Translations under genes and position numbers: made by a program
Assembly (NCBI GenBank): GCA_031270825.1
Contig: JAISXH010000038.1
Coordinates: 1-64,000, forward strand
Length of the DNA stretch: 64,000 nt
Direction of reading: 5' to 3'
Source of the DNA: Bifidobacteriaceae bacterium
Lineage (GTDB): Bacteria > Actinomycetota > Actinomycetes > Actinomycetales > WQXJ01
Notes under the pieces: model-generated
The model's database searches: none
What the model saw: the letters and a program-made list of their open reading frames with translations, nothing else
What the model was told of the DNA's origin: nothing
Shown: positions 33,675 to 43,913 of the stretch, in pieces
Layout of the letters: each line of letters opens with the position of its first letter
How positions within the stretch are numbered: position 1 is the first letter of the stretch

Positions 33675-33745
33675 GGGGACGGTGACCCTGCGGAATTCCG
33701 CAAGGGGACGGTGATCCTGCGGAATTCCGCACGGGGACGGTGATC
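33675..33745. repeat. Family B repeat, two 29-bp units plus a partial
   Basis: Units at 33675, 33704 and 33733 (the last truncated). This variant carries TGCGGAATTCCGCA, a perfect 14-bp palindrome, where the 1050 array has CTGCTGATTCCGCA. The block begins 16 bp after the rsmE stop. Confidence 0.9.
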
Positions 33746-33903
33746 GGACCCCAGCGCGGGACTCGGCTTGGGCTCTGATAGTTGGATCGGCCTAGGATTG
33801 GTGGTCGAAGGCGCCGTCGCGTTTGGCGCGTCGGCCCGGGCGATGTCTGGCCCGCAGAGCGACCATCGCAAAGCGGGAATCACCGGCGAGGGGAATTGAG
33901 ACC

Positions 33904-34851
33904 ATGGCGGACTGGAGCGATTTCGACCAGGCCAGCGCGGCTTTAGACGATCCGGCCCTGGCGCCTGACGATCTGGCGACCATCGCCGACCTGTGGCCTG
34001 AGCTGTGGGAGCGGCTGGTGACACATCCTTCGGCCTATCCGGAGTTGGTGGCCTGGCTGGGAGAACAGGGCGTGGCAGCAGCCGGCGAGGCGGGGGGCAC
34101 GTCTAGCTCGCTGCACCTTCCCCCAGAACTGCAGTCCCCCTGGGTGCCGGCGGCCCGGTCTGGGCCTGAAATACCGAGTTCGCCGCAGTCCCGGTCGGCC
34201 GGTTCTGGGCCGATGCCGCCCGGTTCTGTCGCGCCGCCGCATGCGTTCTGGCCGGGGATGGCCCAGGCCCCTCTACGCGGGCCCGGCGGGCAGGCGCCTT
34301 GGACGGGACCGCCCGCGCTGTATTCGCCGCCGAAGGCGGCTATGAAACGCGGGCGGCTGGCGGCGATCATCGCGATTGCGGTGATTGTGTTGGGCGGGGG
34401 CGTGGCCGGGATTTGGGCGCTCAACGGCGGTGACCGGATCGCCCTGGTGCGGAACGGGTCGCGGGTCAGCCTTGACGATGGCGAGACTCCATACCGCGGT
34501 TCCGTGACGCTGGACGGCGAGGTTCAAGCGGAAGTCGGGTTCGTTCTCTCGGCAGATGGGAAAACGCTGCATCACGTGTCCACACGGTTGGAAGGCGGCG
34601 TGTTGAGGCGCGAATACGGCCTCGGTTGGACAACCCACACGGACGCCACGAGGTTCGACATCATCGACGGCAAGGTTGTCGCTGACATTAGCTCTGACGG
34701 TGAGCTGGAGGTCTTGGAGCTGACCTTCGACGGGATCATGGCCGGTGGCACTTTCACCTGCAGGCGCGAGTTCGGAGAGTCAGACACCCGTGTCGGCGAA
34801 ATGGTGGATCTGGGCACCGCCCAGGTCGTGGTGTCGCCGCTCGAGGACTGA
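33904..34851 (+). CDS. Membrane protein with N-terminal leucine-rich variant-type domain
   Basis: 315 residues from ATG 33904 behind GAGGGGAA. Residues 1-60 (ASAALDDPALAPDDLATIAD, PSAYPELVAWLGEQG) look like the short helical variant leucine-rich domain found at the start of many actinobacterial membrane proteins. A Pro/Ser/Gly-rich linker follows (about 65-140), then one membrane helix (LAAIIAIAVIVLGGGVAGIW). The external C-terminal domain of about 130 residues is mostly beta and has no family I know. Topology is probably N-in, C-out. It interrupts the conserved rsmE-HIT neighbourhood and may be a lineage-specific insertion. Function unknown. Confidence 0.75.
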   Translation: MADWSDFDQASAALDDPALAPDDLATIADLWPELWERLVTHPSAYPELVAWLGEQGVAAAGEAGGTSSSLHLPPELQSPWVPAARSGPEIPSSPQSRSAGSGPMPPGSVAPPHAFWPGMAQAPLRGPGGQAPWTGPPALYSPPKAAMKRGRLAAIIAIAVIVLGGGVAGIWALNGGDRIALVRNGSRVSLDDGETPYRGSVTLDGEVQAEVGFVLSADGKTLHHVSTRLEGGVLRREYGLGWTTHTDATRFDIIDGKVVADISSDGELEVLELTFDGIMAGGTFTCRREFGESDTRVGEMVDLGTAQVVVSPLED

Positions 34852-35011
34852 ACGGACGCCGGACGGCATCGGGCAACGACGGCGGGATCCCGAGGCGGGA
34901 GCGCGGCCGGGCGTTCAAAGCCAAACGACGCCGGGCGGCCAAGGGCAATGGCAACGGCCCCACGCCCCATGCGCGGGAGGGCGCCCAACGTCGACGCGAC
35001 GCCGGGATCGG

Positions 35012-35017
35012 TAGAGT
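35012..35017 (+). promoter_or_regulatory. -10 box TAGAGT, leaderless promoter
   Basis: TAGAGT ends six bases before ATG 35024 of the HIT gene and so may start the phoH-era operon. Confidence 0.55.
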
Positions 35018-35023
35018 AGTGGC

Positions 35024-35371
35024 ATGTCATTGCCCGCGGATTGCTTGTTCTGTCAGTTTGTGGACGGCACCCTGGAAACCGAGATCGTGGGTCAAAACGA
35101 GCACGCGATCGCCTTCCGCGACATCAATCCGCAGGCCCCCCTGCACGTCCTGGTCATCCCGCGCGAACACTACGCCGATGTGGCCGCCCTGGCCGGGGCC
35201 GATCCGGAAGCGCTGGCCGACCTGGTGGGCTTGGCCCAGGAGGTCGCCCTCGATGAGGCGGACGGCGAATACCGCCTGATCTTCAATTCGGGGCCGATGG
35301 CCGGTCAAAGCGTTTTCCATGTCCACGGCCATGTCCTGGGCGGGACCAAGCTCGGGTGGTCGCCGGCCTGA
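35024..35371 (+). CDS. HIT-family nucleotide hydrolase (HinT-like)
   Basis: 115 residues, the normal HinT length. It has CLFCQFVDG at the start, the core PLHVLVIPREHYADVAAL, and the histidine triad HVHGHVLGG at the C-terminus. HIT proteins hydrolyse AMP-linked substrates such as adenosine phosphoramidates. The stop overlaps the phoH start (TGATG). No ribosome site but a leaderless -10 box is present. The placement before phoH is conserved in Actinomycetota. Confidence 0.94.
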   Translation: MSLPADCLFCQFVDGTLETEIVGQNEHAIAFRDINPQAPLHVLVIPREHYADVAALAGADPEALADLVGLAQEVALDEADGEYRLIFNSGPMAGQSVFHVHGHVLGGTKLGWSPA

Positions 35372-36513
35372 TGCCAGATCCCAACGCGGCCCTGCGAACC
35401 ATCCGGGTGGCGGACCAGAGCGTGATGATGGCCCTGGTGGGCCGGGCGGACGCGAACCTGAGAGCGATTGAACAGGCCGCGCCCGCGGCAGACGTCCACG
35501 TCCGCGGCGACGTCATCACGGTCAGAGGGGACGGGCCGGACGCCGATGCCGCCCAGACGCTGATCGGCGAACTGCTGGTGATCATAGGGCGCGGTGGCGA
35601 GATCGGCCCGGACGATGTCCGCCGGATCGCGGCCATGCTGGCCGATGTGTCGGCGGGCGGGAAGGCCGAGAGCCCCAGCGCTGCCCTGACCAAATCCATT
35701 TTGTCGGCCCGGGGCCGGACCGTGCGGCCCAAGACCTTGGGTCAGAAACGCTACGTCGACATGATCGATGCCGCCACCGTGGTTTTCGCGATCGGCCCGG
35801 CCGGGACCGGCAAGACCTATCTGGCCATGGCCAAAGCGGTCCAAGCCCTGCAATCGAAGCAGGTCAATCGGATCGTGTTGACACGGCCCGCAGTCGAGGC
35901 GGGCGAACGCCTGGGCTTCCTGCCCGGCACCTTGGGGGAGAAGATCGACCCCTACTTGCGTCCCCTGTATGACGCCCTCCAAGACATGATGGACCCCGAC
36001 CACATCCCCAAGCTGATGGACGCGGGCACCATCGAAGTCGCCCCTTTGGCCTATATGCGGGGGCGCACCCTCAACGACGCCTTCATCATTTTGGACGAAG
36101 CCCAGAACACCACCGCGGAGCAGATGAAGATGTTCCTGACCCGCCTGGGCTTCAGTTCGAAGATGGTGGTCACGGGGGACATCACTCAGACCGACCTGCC
36201 CTCGGGCCAGCATTCCGGTTTGCGGGTGGTGCGGGACATCTTGGAAGGCCTGGACGGTCTCGCTTTTTGCGAGCTGACCAGCCGCGATGTGGTCCGGCAC
36301 CGGATCGTCTCCGAGATCATCGACGCTTGGGGCGCCTGGGATGAGGCCCGTCGCCGCGAGCGCGCCAGCGCCGCCGGCGGCAGGGCGAGCGGCTGGGCAG
36401 GCGAAAGGGCAAGCGGCCGGGCAGGCGAAAGGGCAAGCGGCAGGAGCCGCGACAGGACCGAGGACAGCGCCGGCGGCAGGGCCGAATGGAACCAGTCGGG
36501 ACGGGACCGATGA
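35371..36513 (+). CDS. phoH: PhoH-family ATPase
   Basis: 380 residues from the ATG overlapping the HIT stop. The N-terminal part (about 1-100) is KH-like. The ATPase core has Walker A IGPAGTGKTYLAMAKAV and Walker B DAFIILDEAQNTT, plus VLTRPAVEAGERLGFLPG and VVTGDITQTDLP. PhoH proteins are NTPases tied to RNA metabolism and commonly neighbour ybeY. The C-terminal 50 residues are a low-complexity tail of an eight-residue repeat (GERASGRA twice, with flanking variants), encoded by 24-bp direct repeats near 36395-36440 and absent from typical PhoH. Its stop overlaps ybeY. Confidence 0.93.
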   Translation: MPDPNAALRTIRVADQSVMMALVGRADANLRAIEQAAPAADVHVRGDVITVRGDGPDADAAQTLIGELLVIIGRGGEIGPDDVRRIAAMLADVSAGGKAESPSAALTKSILSARGRTVRPKTLGQKRYVDMIDAATVVFAIGPAGTGKTYLAMAKAVQALQSKQVNRIVLTRPAVEAGERLGFLPGTLGEKIDPYLRPLYDALQDMMDPDHIPKLMDAGTIEVAPLAYMRGRTLNDAFIILDEAQNTTAEQMKMFLTRLGFSSKMVVTGDITQTDLPSGQHSGLRVVRDILEGLDGLAFCELTSRDVVRHRIVSEIIDAWGAWDEARRRERASAAGGRASGWAGERASGRAGERASGRSRDRTEDSAGGRAEWNQSGRDR

Positions 36514-36962
36514 GCGTAGAGGTCCTCAACGAGACCACCACCAAGATCGACGAACTCGAATTCGCGCAGTTGGGACGGTTTGTCCTGGACAGTCTCAACG
36601 TCCATCCCCAAGCCGAGCTGGTGATCTCTTTCGTCGACCCGAACACCATAGCTGAGCTGCATGAACGCTTCCTGGACGAGCCCGGCCCCACCGACGTCAT
36701 GAGTTTCCCGATGGATGAGTTGCGCCCCGGCAGCGAGGATGAGCCGGGCCGGCCCGGCATTCTGGGGGACGTGGTGGTCTGCCCGGATGTGGCGGCCGAA
36801 CAGGCTCGCGAGATGGGCCAGAGCTTGGAGGACGAGCTGCTGGTCCTGGCCACGCATGGCATTTTGCATCTGCTCGGGTTTGATCACGCCGAACCAAATG
36901 AACGTGAGGCCATGTTCGGCCTGCAGCGCAAGCTGGTCCTCGCCTTCATCGCCTCGAGGTAG
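36510..36962 (+). CDS. ybeY: rRNA maturation endoribonuclease YbeY
   Basis: 150 residues from ATG 36510, which overlaps the phoH stop (ATGA); an in-frame ATG 24 bases earlier is also open. The metal site is HGILHLLGFDH with the three histidines, preceded by TDVMSFPMDE and GDVVVCPDVA. YbeY trims the 3' end of 16S rRNA and takes part in ribosome quality control. It belongs to the phoH-ybeY-CBS-era operon. The assignment is secure. Confidence 0.96.
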   Translation: MSVEVLNETTTKIDELEFAQLGRFVLDSLNVHPQAELVISFVDPNTIAELHERFLDEPGPTDVMSFPMDELRPGSEDEPGRPGILGDVVVCPDVAAEQAREMGQSLEDELLVLATHGILHLLGFDHAEPNEREAMFGLQRKLVLAFIASR

Positions 36963-36965
36963 CGC

Positions 36966-38231
36966 GTGGGCACGATTCCCTGGTGGGCTCTGGTATGTGG
37001 CGCGGTGGTCGGAATGTCTTTGTCGATGTTGACCGCCGCCGGCGAGGCGGCTCTGCAACGTTTGTCGCTGGCCAGTGACAGCGATCTGGCGGAGCTGCCC
37101 GCCCGGCAGCGCCGGCGCATCGCCAAGCTGTTGGATTCGGCCGAGACGGTGGTGCCGTCTTCGTCATTCGCCCGCGTGCTGTTCCAGTTGTTCGCCGGCA
37201 TTTCGATGGCCCTATGGGCGGTGAGCTGGGTCGGCGCGGGCTGGCGGGCGCTTGGTGTCGCGGTGGCCGCGGCGGCGGTGGCGGCGGTGGCCGTGGCGGT
37301 CATCCGGCCGCGGGCCAGGGCCTCGGCCGAACCGGTGCTGACGCTCCGATGGGCCGGACCCTGGCTGGCGTTGTTCCATGTCCTGGGGGCGCCGATCCGG
37401 CCGTTGTTGCGGCGCTTGGCGCCTTCAGGCATGCTCCTGTCCCCGGAGGAGCTGGCTGACCTGGTGGAACATGTCTCCACGACGGACGCGATCGCCGCTG
37501 AGGACCGCGAGATGCTCTCATCGGTGGTGGAGTTGGGCCAGACGCTGGCGCGCGAGGTGATGGTGCCGCGCACCGATGTGGTCGCGTTGGAGGCGACCAA
37601 GTCGCTGCGCAAGGCGATGGCCCTGTTTCTGCGCTCCGGGCATTCGCGCGTCCCCGTGATCGGCCCGGATGGGTTGGACGAGGTGTTCGGGGTCGCCTAT
37701 CTGAAGGACACGGCTTTGGTTTTGCAGGCCCGGCCCGATGCCGCCGAGGAGCCGATCAGCACCGTCATGCGCCCCGCGGTGTTCGTTCCGGAGTCCAAAC
37801 CGGCCGATGACGTGATGCGCGAACTGCAGTCGTTGGGCACGCATTTGGCCCTGGTGGTGGATGAATACGGAGGCGTGGCCGGGTTGGTCACGATGGAGGA
37901 TTTGTTGGAGGAGATCGTCGGCGAGTTGACCGACGAACACGATCCGGACCCGTTGGAGATGGAGGCGTTGGGGGACGGCGTCTATCGCGTGCCGGCCCGT
38001 TTCGAGTTGGACCGGTTGGGGGAGGCCTTCGACTTGGAGATTGACGACGATGACGTCGACACCGTTGGCGGTCTGCTCGCCAAAGCGCTCGGCCGGGTGC
38101 CCATCTCCGGGTCGCAGGCTGAGGTCCAAGGACTGGTGTTGACGGCTGAACGCATCGAGGGGCGGCGCAAGCAGGTCGCGACTGTCCTGGTCAGACGATT
38201 CGAGAGGCCGGTGCCGGAAGATGAGGAGTGA
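36966..38231 (+). CDS. CNNM/CBS-domain membrane protein (HlyC/CorC family)
   Basis: 421 residues starting at GTG 36966, three bases after ybeY. An N-terminal DUF21/CNNM membrane domain (helices about 5-25, 65-85, 90-110) is followed by two CBS domains (REVMVPRTDVVALEATKSL; STVMRPAVFVPESKPADDV, VVDEYGGVAGLVTMEDLLEE) and a C-terminal transporter-associated domain. Relatives are tied to magnesium/cobalt efflux and membrane protection; the old name haemolysin is misleading. The last 11 bp overlap era. The position between ybeY and era is conserved. Confidence 0.93.
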   Translation: MGTIPWWALVCGAVVGMSLSMLTAAGEAALQRLSLASDSDLAELPARQRRRIAKLLDSAETVVPSSSFARVLFQLFAGISMALWAVSWVGAGWRALGVAVAAAAVAAVAVAVIRPRARASAEPVLTLRWAGPWLALFHVLGAPIRPLLRRLAPSGMLLSPEELADLVEHVSTTDAIAAEDREMLSSVVELGQTLAREVMVPRTDVVALEATKSLRKAMALFLRSGHSRVPVIGPDGLDEVFGVAYLKDTALVLQARPDAAEEPISTVMRPAVFVPESKPADDVMRELQSLGTHLALVVDEYGGVAGLVTMEDLLEEIVGELTDEHDPDPLEMEALGDGVYRVPARFELDRLGEAFDLEIDDDDVDTVGGLLAKALGRVPISGSQAEVQGLVLTAERIEGRRKQVATVLVRRFERPVPEDEE

Positions 38232-39105
38232 GGCCGGGTTCCGGTCTGGGTTTGTGGCGGTGGTGGGACGGCCCAATGTGGGCAAGTCGACGCTGACGAA
38301 CGCTCTGGTCGGGGAGAAGGTGGCGATCACATCGAGCCGGCCGGAGACTACCCGCCGCCAGATCAGGGGCATCATCGACCGGGACGGCTATCAGGTGGTG
38401 TTGGTCGACACGCCGGGGTTGCACCGTCCCCGCACGCTGCTTGGTCAGCGGCTGAATGACCTGGTGCGGGAGGCGCTGGCGGATGTCGATGTGGCGGTGG
38501 TGTGCCTGCCGGCCGATCAGCCGGTCGGGCCGGGGGACCGGTTCTTGCTGGCGGCGCTGCCAGAACGGGTGGTGCGAGTGGCGGCGGTGACCAAGATCGA
38601 CAAGGTGGCGCGCCCGGCCTTGGCGGCGAAGCTGGTTGAAGTCGACACTCTGGCGGATTGGCGGGCTTTGGTGCCGGTGGCAGCGGCGGCGGGGCCGGGC
38701 GGGCCGGGCGTGGCGGAGTTGAGCGCGGTGTTGGGGGCGGCCATGCCGCCGGGGCCGCGCTGGTATCCGGATGGCGCCCCGACTGACACTCCGCTCGAGA
38801 TCCGGATCGCCGAACTGGTCCGGGAGGCCGCCCTGGAACAGGTCCGCGACGAGTTGCCGCATTCGGTGGCGGTGGTGGTGGACGAATTGGAGCTGCCCAA
38901 AATCCATGTGTCGCTCTTCGTTGAGCGGGACTCGCAGAAGGGGATTGTGATCGGGCGGCGAGGCGCCGGGTTGAAGACTATTGGCTCGCAGGCGCGGCCC
39001 CAGATCGAGGCGCTGGTGGGGCGGAAGGTGTTCCTGGAAATCCAGGTCAAGGTGGCCAAGGAATGGCAGCGCGACCCCAAGGCGCTGCGAAGGCTGGGCT
39101 TTTGA
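38221..39105 (+). CDS. era: GTPase Era
   Basis: 294 residues. The GTPase has G1 GRPNVGKSTLTNAL, a G2 threonine in SSRPETTRRQIRG, G3 DTPGLH and G4 TKID. A C-terminal KH domain has the Era pattern (LPHSVAVVVDELE, ERDSQKGIVIGRRGAGLKTI, VFLEIQVKVAKEWQRD). Era binds the 3' end of 16S rRNA and helps assemble the 30S subunit. It overlaps the CBS gene by 11 bp and its stop overlaps the next start. No abnormality. Confidence 0.96.
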   Translation: MRSEAGFRSGFVAVVGRPNVGKSTLTNALVGEKVAITSSRPETTRRQIRGIIDRDGYQVVLVDTPGLHRPRTLLGQRLNDLVREALADVDVAVVCLPADQPVGPGDRFLLAALPERVVRVAAVTKIDKVARPALAAKLVEVDTLADWRALVPVAAAAGPGGPGVAELSAVLGAAMPPGPRWYPDGAPTDTPLEIRIAELVREAALEQVRDELPHSVAVVVDELELPKIHVSLFVERDSQKGIVIGRRGAGLKTIGSQARPQIEALVGRKVFLEIQVKVAKEWQRDPKALRRLGF

Positions 39106-41084
39106 TGGCTGACGCCAAACCGGTCCGGCCCACGGCGGCCTGGTCTGACGCGGCCGGGTCTGCGGCGACTCGGCCCAAGACGGCCGGATCCACGACGGCT
39201 CGGCCCACTGCGGGCGAGTTCAAGGCGGCTTGGTCTCCGGCACCCCGGTTCTGGGCGGCCCGGTTCGACAGCGTGCGGCGCTGGGGCGACCGCTTGTTGG
39301 CCGCTCGCGAGCGCTGGAATCCGCAGCCGACCGGGCAGATCAGCCCGGATCGAGTCGAGACCGGTTTCGATGGCGCGCCCGAGCCGGCCGATTTCACCGT
39401 CCGGCGCGAGTTGCGACGCCTGATGTTGGATGGCGTGTCAACCGTGGTCCAGGTGGCCCGGCCGGTTGCGCCGGGCCGGTTCCCGGCGCTGGTGTTCTGC
39501 CACGGCGCCGGCACCGGCAACCACACCGCCTTCGACGAGCACTGCGCGGTTCTGGCCCGCCGAGGGGTGATCGCGGTGGTCGCGGATAAGGACCTGGCCA
39601 CCTATTCGACTCTCCGGCGTGACTACGCCCACATGGCCCGCCAGTACGCCGACCTGGCCGATTGGGTGCGGGGCCAGGACTGGCTGGCCCCCGGACGCCT
39701 GGGCTATTACGCCGAATCGGAGGGCGCCTGGGTGGCGCCGTGGGCGGCCGTCAACGGCGGCCAGCGCGGGATCGCCGAGATCCCAGGTGGCGCCGGGCAA
39801 CCGGCAGTTGCCGATGCGCGGCCCTCCCCGGAGCGGCCAGCCGGAACGGCCACAGGGACGCCGGACCGGCCCGGGCCGGGGGCGGCCGCGCGAGGCGGGG
39901 CGGATTTCATGGCGCTGGTTTCGGCGCCCGTGGTGACCCCGCGCGAACAGGGGCTTTATGCCGTTGGCACCTATTTGACCTCGGTCGACGCGCCCGCCTC
40001 GGCGTTCGACGCCGGTGTGCGGCTGTGCGGCGCGGACCAGCCCTGGGATTGGTTCGAGTACCTCGACTTCGACGCGACCCCTTATTTGGAACGGCTCAAC
40101 TGCCCCATCTTCATGGCCTATGGGGCGGCCGACATCTCCATGCCGGTGGTCCAGGGCGCGCATTGGGTCAGGCAAACCACCGGGGGACCGGTGGCGGTCC
40201 GTTACTACGCCGATGCCGACCACGGACTCAGGCGCGGGCAGGACCACCACGTCTCGGCCACCTTCTTGAACGATCTGGCCGCCTGGGTCCTGTGCCTGGC
40301 CCTCGCGCCCGGCCCGGGCGCGAGCGAAGCGGGAGCGGACTTCGCGGGCACGGCCGGCAGAGCGCCCAAACCCGCCGACCCGGCGGATTTGGGCGTGGAT
40401 GCCGACATGGAACCGGACGCGGAGCCTGGCCGCGCGGCCCCAGCTCAGCCGCTCGCCGATGAGCGCGATGCCGCCAGTGCCCCTGATCTGGGCCGGCCCG
40501 GGCTGGCCGGGCCGGGACCGGGCGTGGCCGGCAGTCCGCCGGTCCAGTTGTTCGCGGCCGTGCCGCCGGCGCCGACCGGGCCGATCAGCCGCGACGGCTA
40601 CGCCCTGCTGGGCGGCTTGGCGGCTTTGGTGGTGGCAGCGCTGGCGGCCAAGCGCCGACGCGGGCCAGAACGCGGCGGCTGCCAGCCCAAGCGTCGGCCC
40701 AAGGCAGGACTGGGCACCCGCCGGGCGCACCGCCCGGGGTCGCTCGCCTGCTTGGCCGCGGGGGCGCTCGCGACCTTATTGGCTCAGGCCGGTTACCTGG
40801 GGTTCTTGTTCCGGCTTGCCGCCGCCTACCGGACCGCGCCGGGCGCGGTCCGCTGGGGTCACCGCCTGGTCCAAGGGCTCGGTCTGGCCACGGTGCTGGC
40901 GGGCCTGGCGGCGGCATCGGGCGCGGTTAGGGCGTGGTCGGGGCGGAACCGGGCTGGCGCGGCCGAGCCAACCAAGCCCTTGGCCTTGCTGGCGGCCCTG
41001 ACTGGCGCCGGCATCTGGTTGCGCGTGGCCGCCCGCTGGGGCGCCTTCCGCCAGCGCGCCGCCGACCAGGCGCCTGTTGACTAA
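39105..41084 (+). CDS. Alpha/beta-hydrolase fused to a C-terminal membrane domain
   Basis: 659 residues from the ATG overlapping the era stop. A Thr/Ala-rich N-terminus is followed by an alpha/beta hydrolase (about 80-400): oxyanion strand PALVFCHGAGTGNH, nucleophile elbow YYAESEGAW (Ser between two Glu; the usual first Gly is Ala), acid YGAADISMP and histidine ADADHGLR. A low-complexity segment of about 55 residues (about 205-265) interrupts the fold after the elbow. The last 160 residues have about four membrane helices (YALLGGLAALVVAALAA, LACLAAGALATLLAQ, LVQGLGLATVLAGL, LALLAALTGAGIWL). It probably acts as a membrane-bound esterase or lipase; the substrate is unknown. Confidence 0.8.
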   Translation: MADAKPVRPTAAWSDAAGSAATRPKTAGSTTARPTAGEFKAAWSPAPRFWAARFDSVRRWGDRLLAARERWNPQPTGQISPDRVETGFDGAPEPADFTVRRELRRLMLDGVSTVVQVARPVAPGRFPALVFCHGAGTGNHTAFDEHCAVLARRGVIAVVADKDLATYSTLRRDYAHMARQYADLADWVRGQDWLAPGRLGYYAESEGAWVAPWAAVNGGQRGIAEIPGGAGQPAVADARPSPERPAGTATGTPDRPGPGAAARGGADFMALVSAPVVTPREQGLYAVGTYLTSVDAPASAFDAGVRLCGADQPWDWFEYLDFDATPYLERLNCPIFMAYGAADISMPVVQGAHWVRQTTGGPVAVRYYADADHGLRRGQDHHVSATFLNDLAAWVLCLALAPGPGASEAGADFAGTAGRAPKPADPADLGVDADMEPDAEPGRAAPAQPLADERDAASAPDLGRPGLAGPGPGVAGSPPVQLFAAVPPAPTGPISRDGYALLGGLAALVVAALAAKRRRGPERGGCQPKRRPKAGLGTRRAHRPGSLACLAAGALATLLAQAGYLGFLFRLAAAYRTAPGAVRWGHRLVQGLGLATVLAGLAAASGAVRAWSGRNRAGAAEPTKPLALLAALTGAGIWLRVAARWGAFRQRAADQAPVD

Positions 41085-43067
<1,983 letters not shown>

Positions 43068-43105
43068 TCCCGTCTTCCCCGGTGATCCTGGGGACCGCGC
43101 TGATC

Positions 43106-43136
43106 CTGCTGACCCTGGGGACCCCGGGGTCAGCAG
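43106..43136. terminator. Shared terminator hairpin between convergent genes
   Basis: CTGCTGACCC (43106-43115) pairs with GGGTCAGCAG (43127-43136) around TGGGGACCCCG. It sits between the leuA stop and the stop of the leftward gene at 43138. The surrounding words GGTGATCCTG and GATCCTGCTGA are those of family B, so the hairpin may be a family B derivative. Confidence 0.65.
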
Positions 43137-43137
43137 G

Positions 43138-43737
43138 TCAGACCTGGGCGCCGTCGTCGGTGTCCTCGGGGTCGCGGCTGTGCGGCATCTTCCAGATCAG
43201 GGCGGCCGCTCCGGCCACGATCGCCACCAGGCCGGCGCGGCCCAGCCAGTTCGGCACCAGCGGGCCAATGATCGCCCAGGCGAAGACGGCCGCGATGCCG
43301 CCGATCAGGCCGATCCATCCGAGCACAATGAACGGGTCGCCGGCCAGGGCCGGCGGCGGATCGGGCGGCTCGAAGTGATCTTCGACTTCGGGAGGGCTCC
43401 AGTCGCGAGGTCCGTAGGTCGCCAGGGCGTCGCCGGGAGACAACGAGTCCTCGATCTGGGCCAGGTCAGACAGGTCGCGGGACCAATCGGCGTCGTCAAG
43501 ATATTCGCCGGCGTCTGGTTCGTCCAGGTCGTCAGCCTCTTCGAAGTCGTGGTCGGCCAGGTCTGGCGACCAGACCAGGTGGCTGGCGCTGCTCGGCGCC
43601 TGATCGGTTCGCTTCGAGGCCCAGTCCTGCAGGTCCGGGGGTATAGCTGGACTGAGTTCTTGCGCCAGCTCTTGCCAGCGGGCGTCGAAATCCGCCCTCG
43701 AATCGTCTTGGCAGTCGCCGCCCTTATCCCCTCCCAC
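43138..43737 (-). CDS. Acidic membrane protein, conserved actinobacterial type, unknown function
   Basis: 199 residues if started at GTG 43737, which has TAGAGT ending seven bases upstream; the longer frame from 43821 adds an implausible Arg/Ala-rich start. The long N-terminal part is strongly acidic (EEADDLDEPDAGEYLDDADW) with a VEDHFEPPDPPPALAG motif, typical of small actinobacterial proteins beside leuA or recO. Two membrane helices follow (IVLGWIGLIGGIAAVFAWAI and AGLVAIVAGAAALIW). The N-terminus is probably cytoplasmic. It is convergent with leuA. Function unknown. Confidence 0.75.
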   Translation of the reverse strand: MGGDKGGDCQDDSRADFDARWQELAQELSPAIPPDLQDWASKRTDQAPSSASHLVWSPDLADHDFEEADDLDEPDAGEYLDDADWSRDLSDLAQIEDSLSPGDALATYGPRDWSPPEVEDHFEPPDPPPALAGDPFIVLGWIGLIGGIAAVFAWAIIGPLVPNWLGRAGLVAIVAGAAALIWKMPHSRDPEDTDDGAQV

Positions 43738-43744
43738 CTGTGGA

Positions 43745-43750
43745 ACTCTA
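43745..43750 (-). promoter_or_regulatory. -10 box TAGAGT, leaderless promoter
   Basis: TAGAGT on the minus strand ends seven bases before GTG 43737 and decides the shorter start. Confidence 0.5.
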
Positions 43751-43913
43751 CTCGGATGGCGCCGCGAAGGTGTTGACGAAGCACTTTCCGCAGGCCTTGC
43801 GGCGGCGCGGCCGGGCGCCATCAGGCGGCGCCGACCTGCCGGGCAGGCGGGGTTAGGGACCGGCCTCTAATAGAGTGAAGGGTCAACGCTCTTGGACAAG
43901 AAGGGAACCGCTT

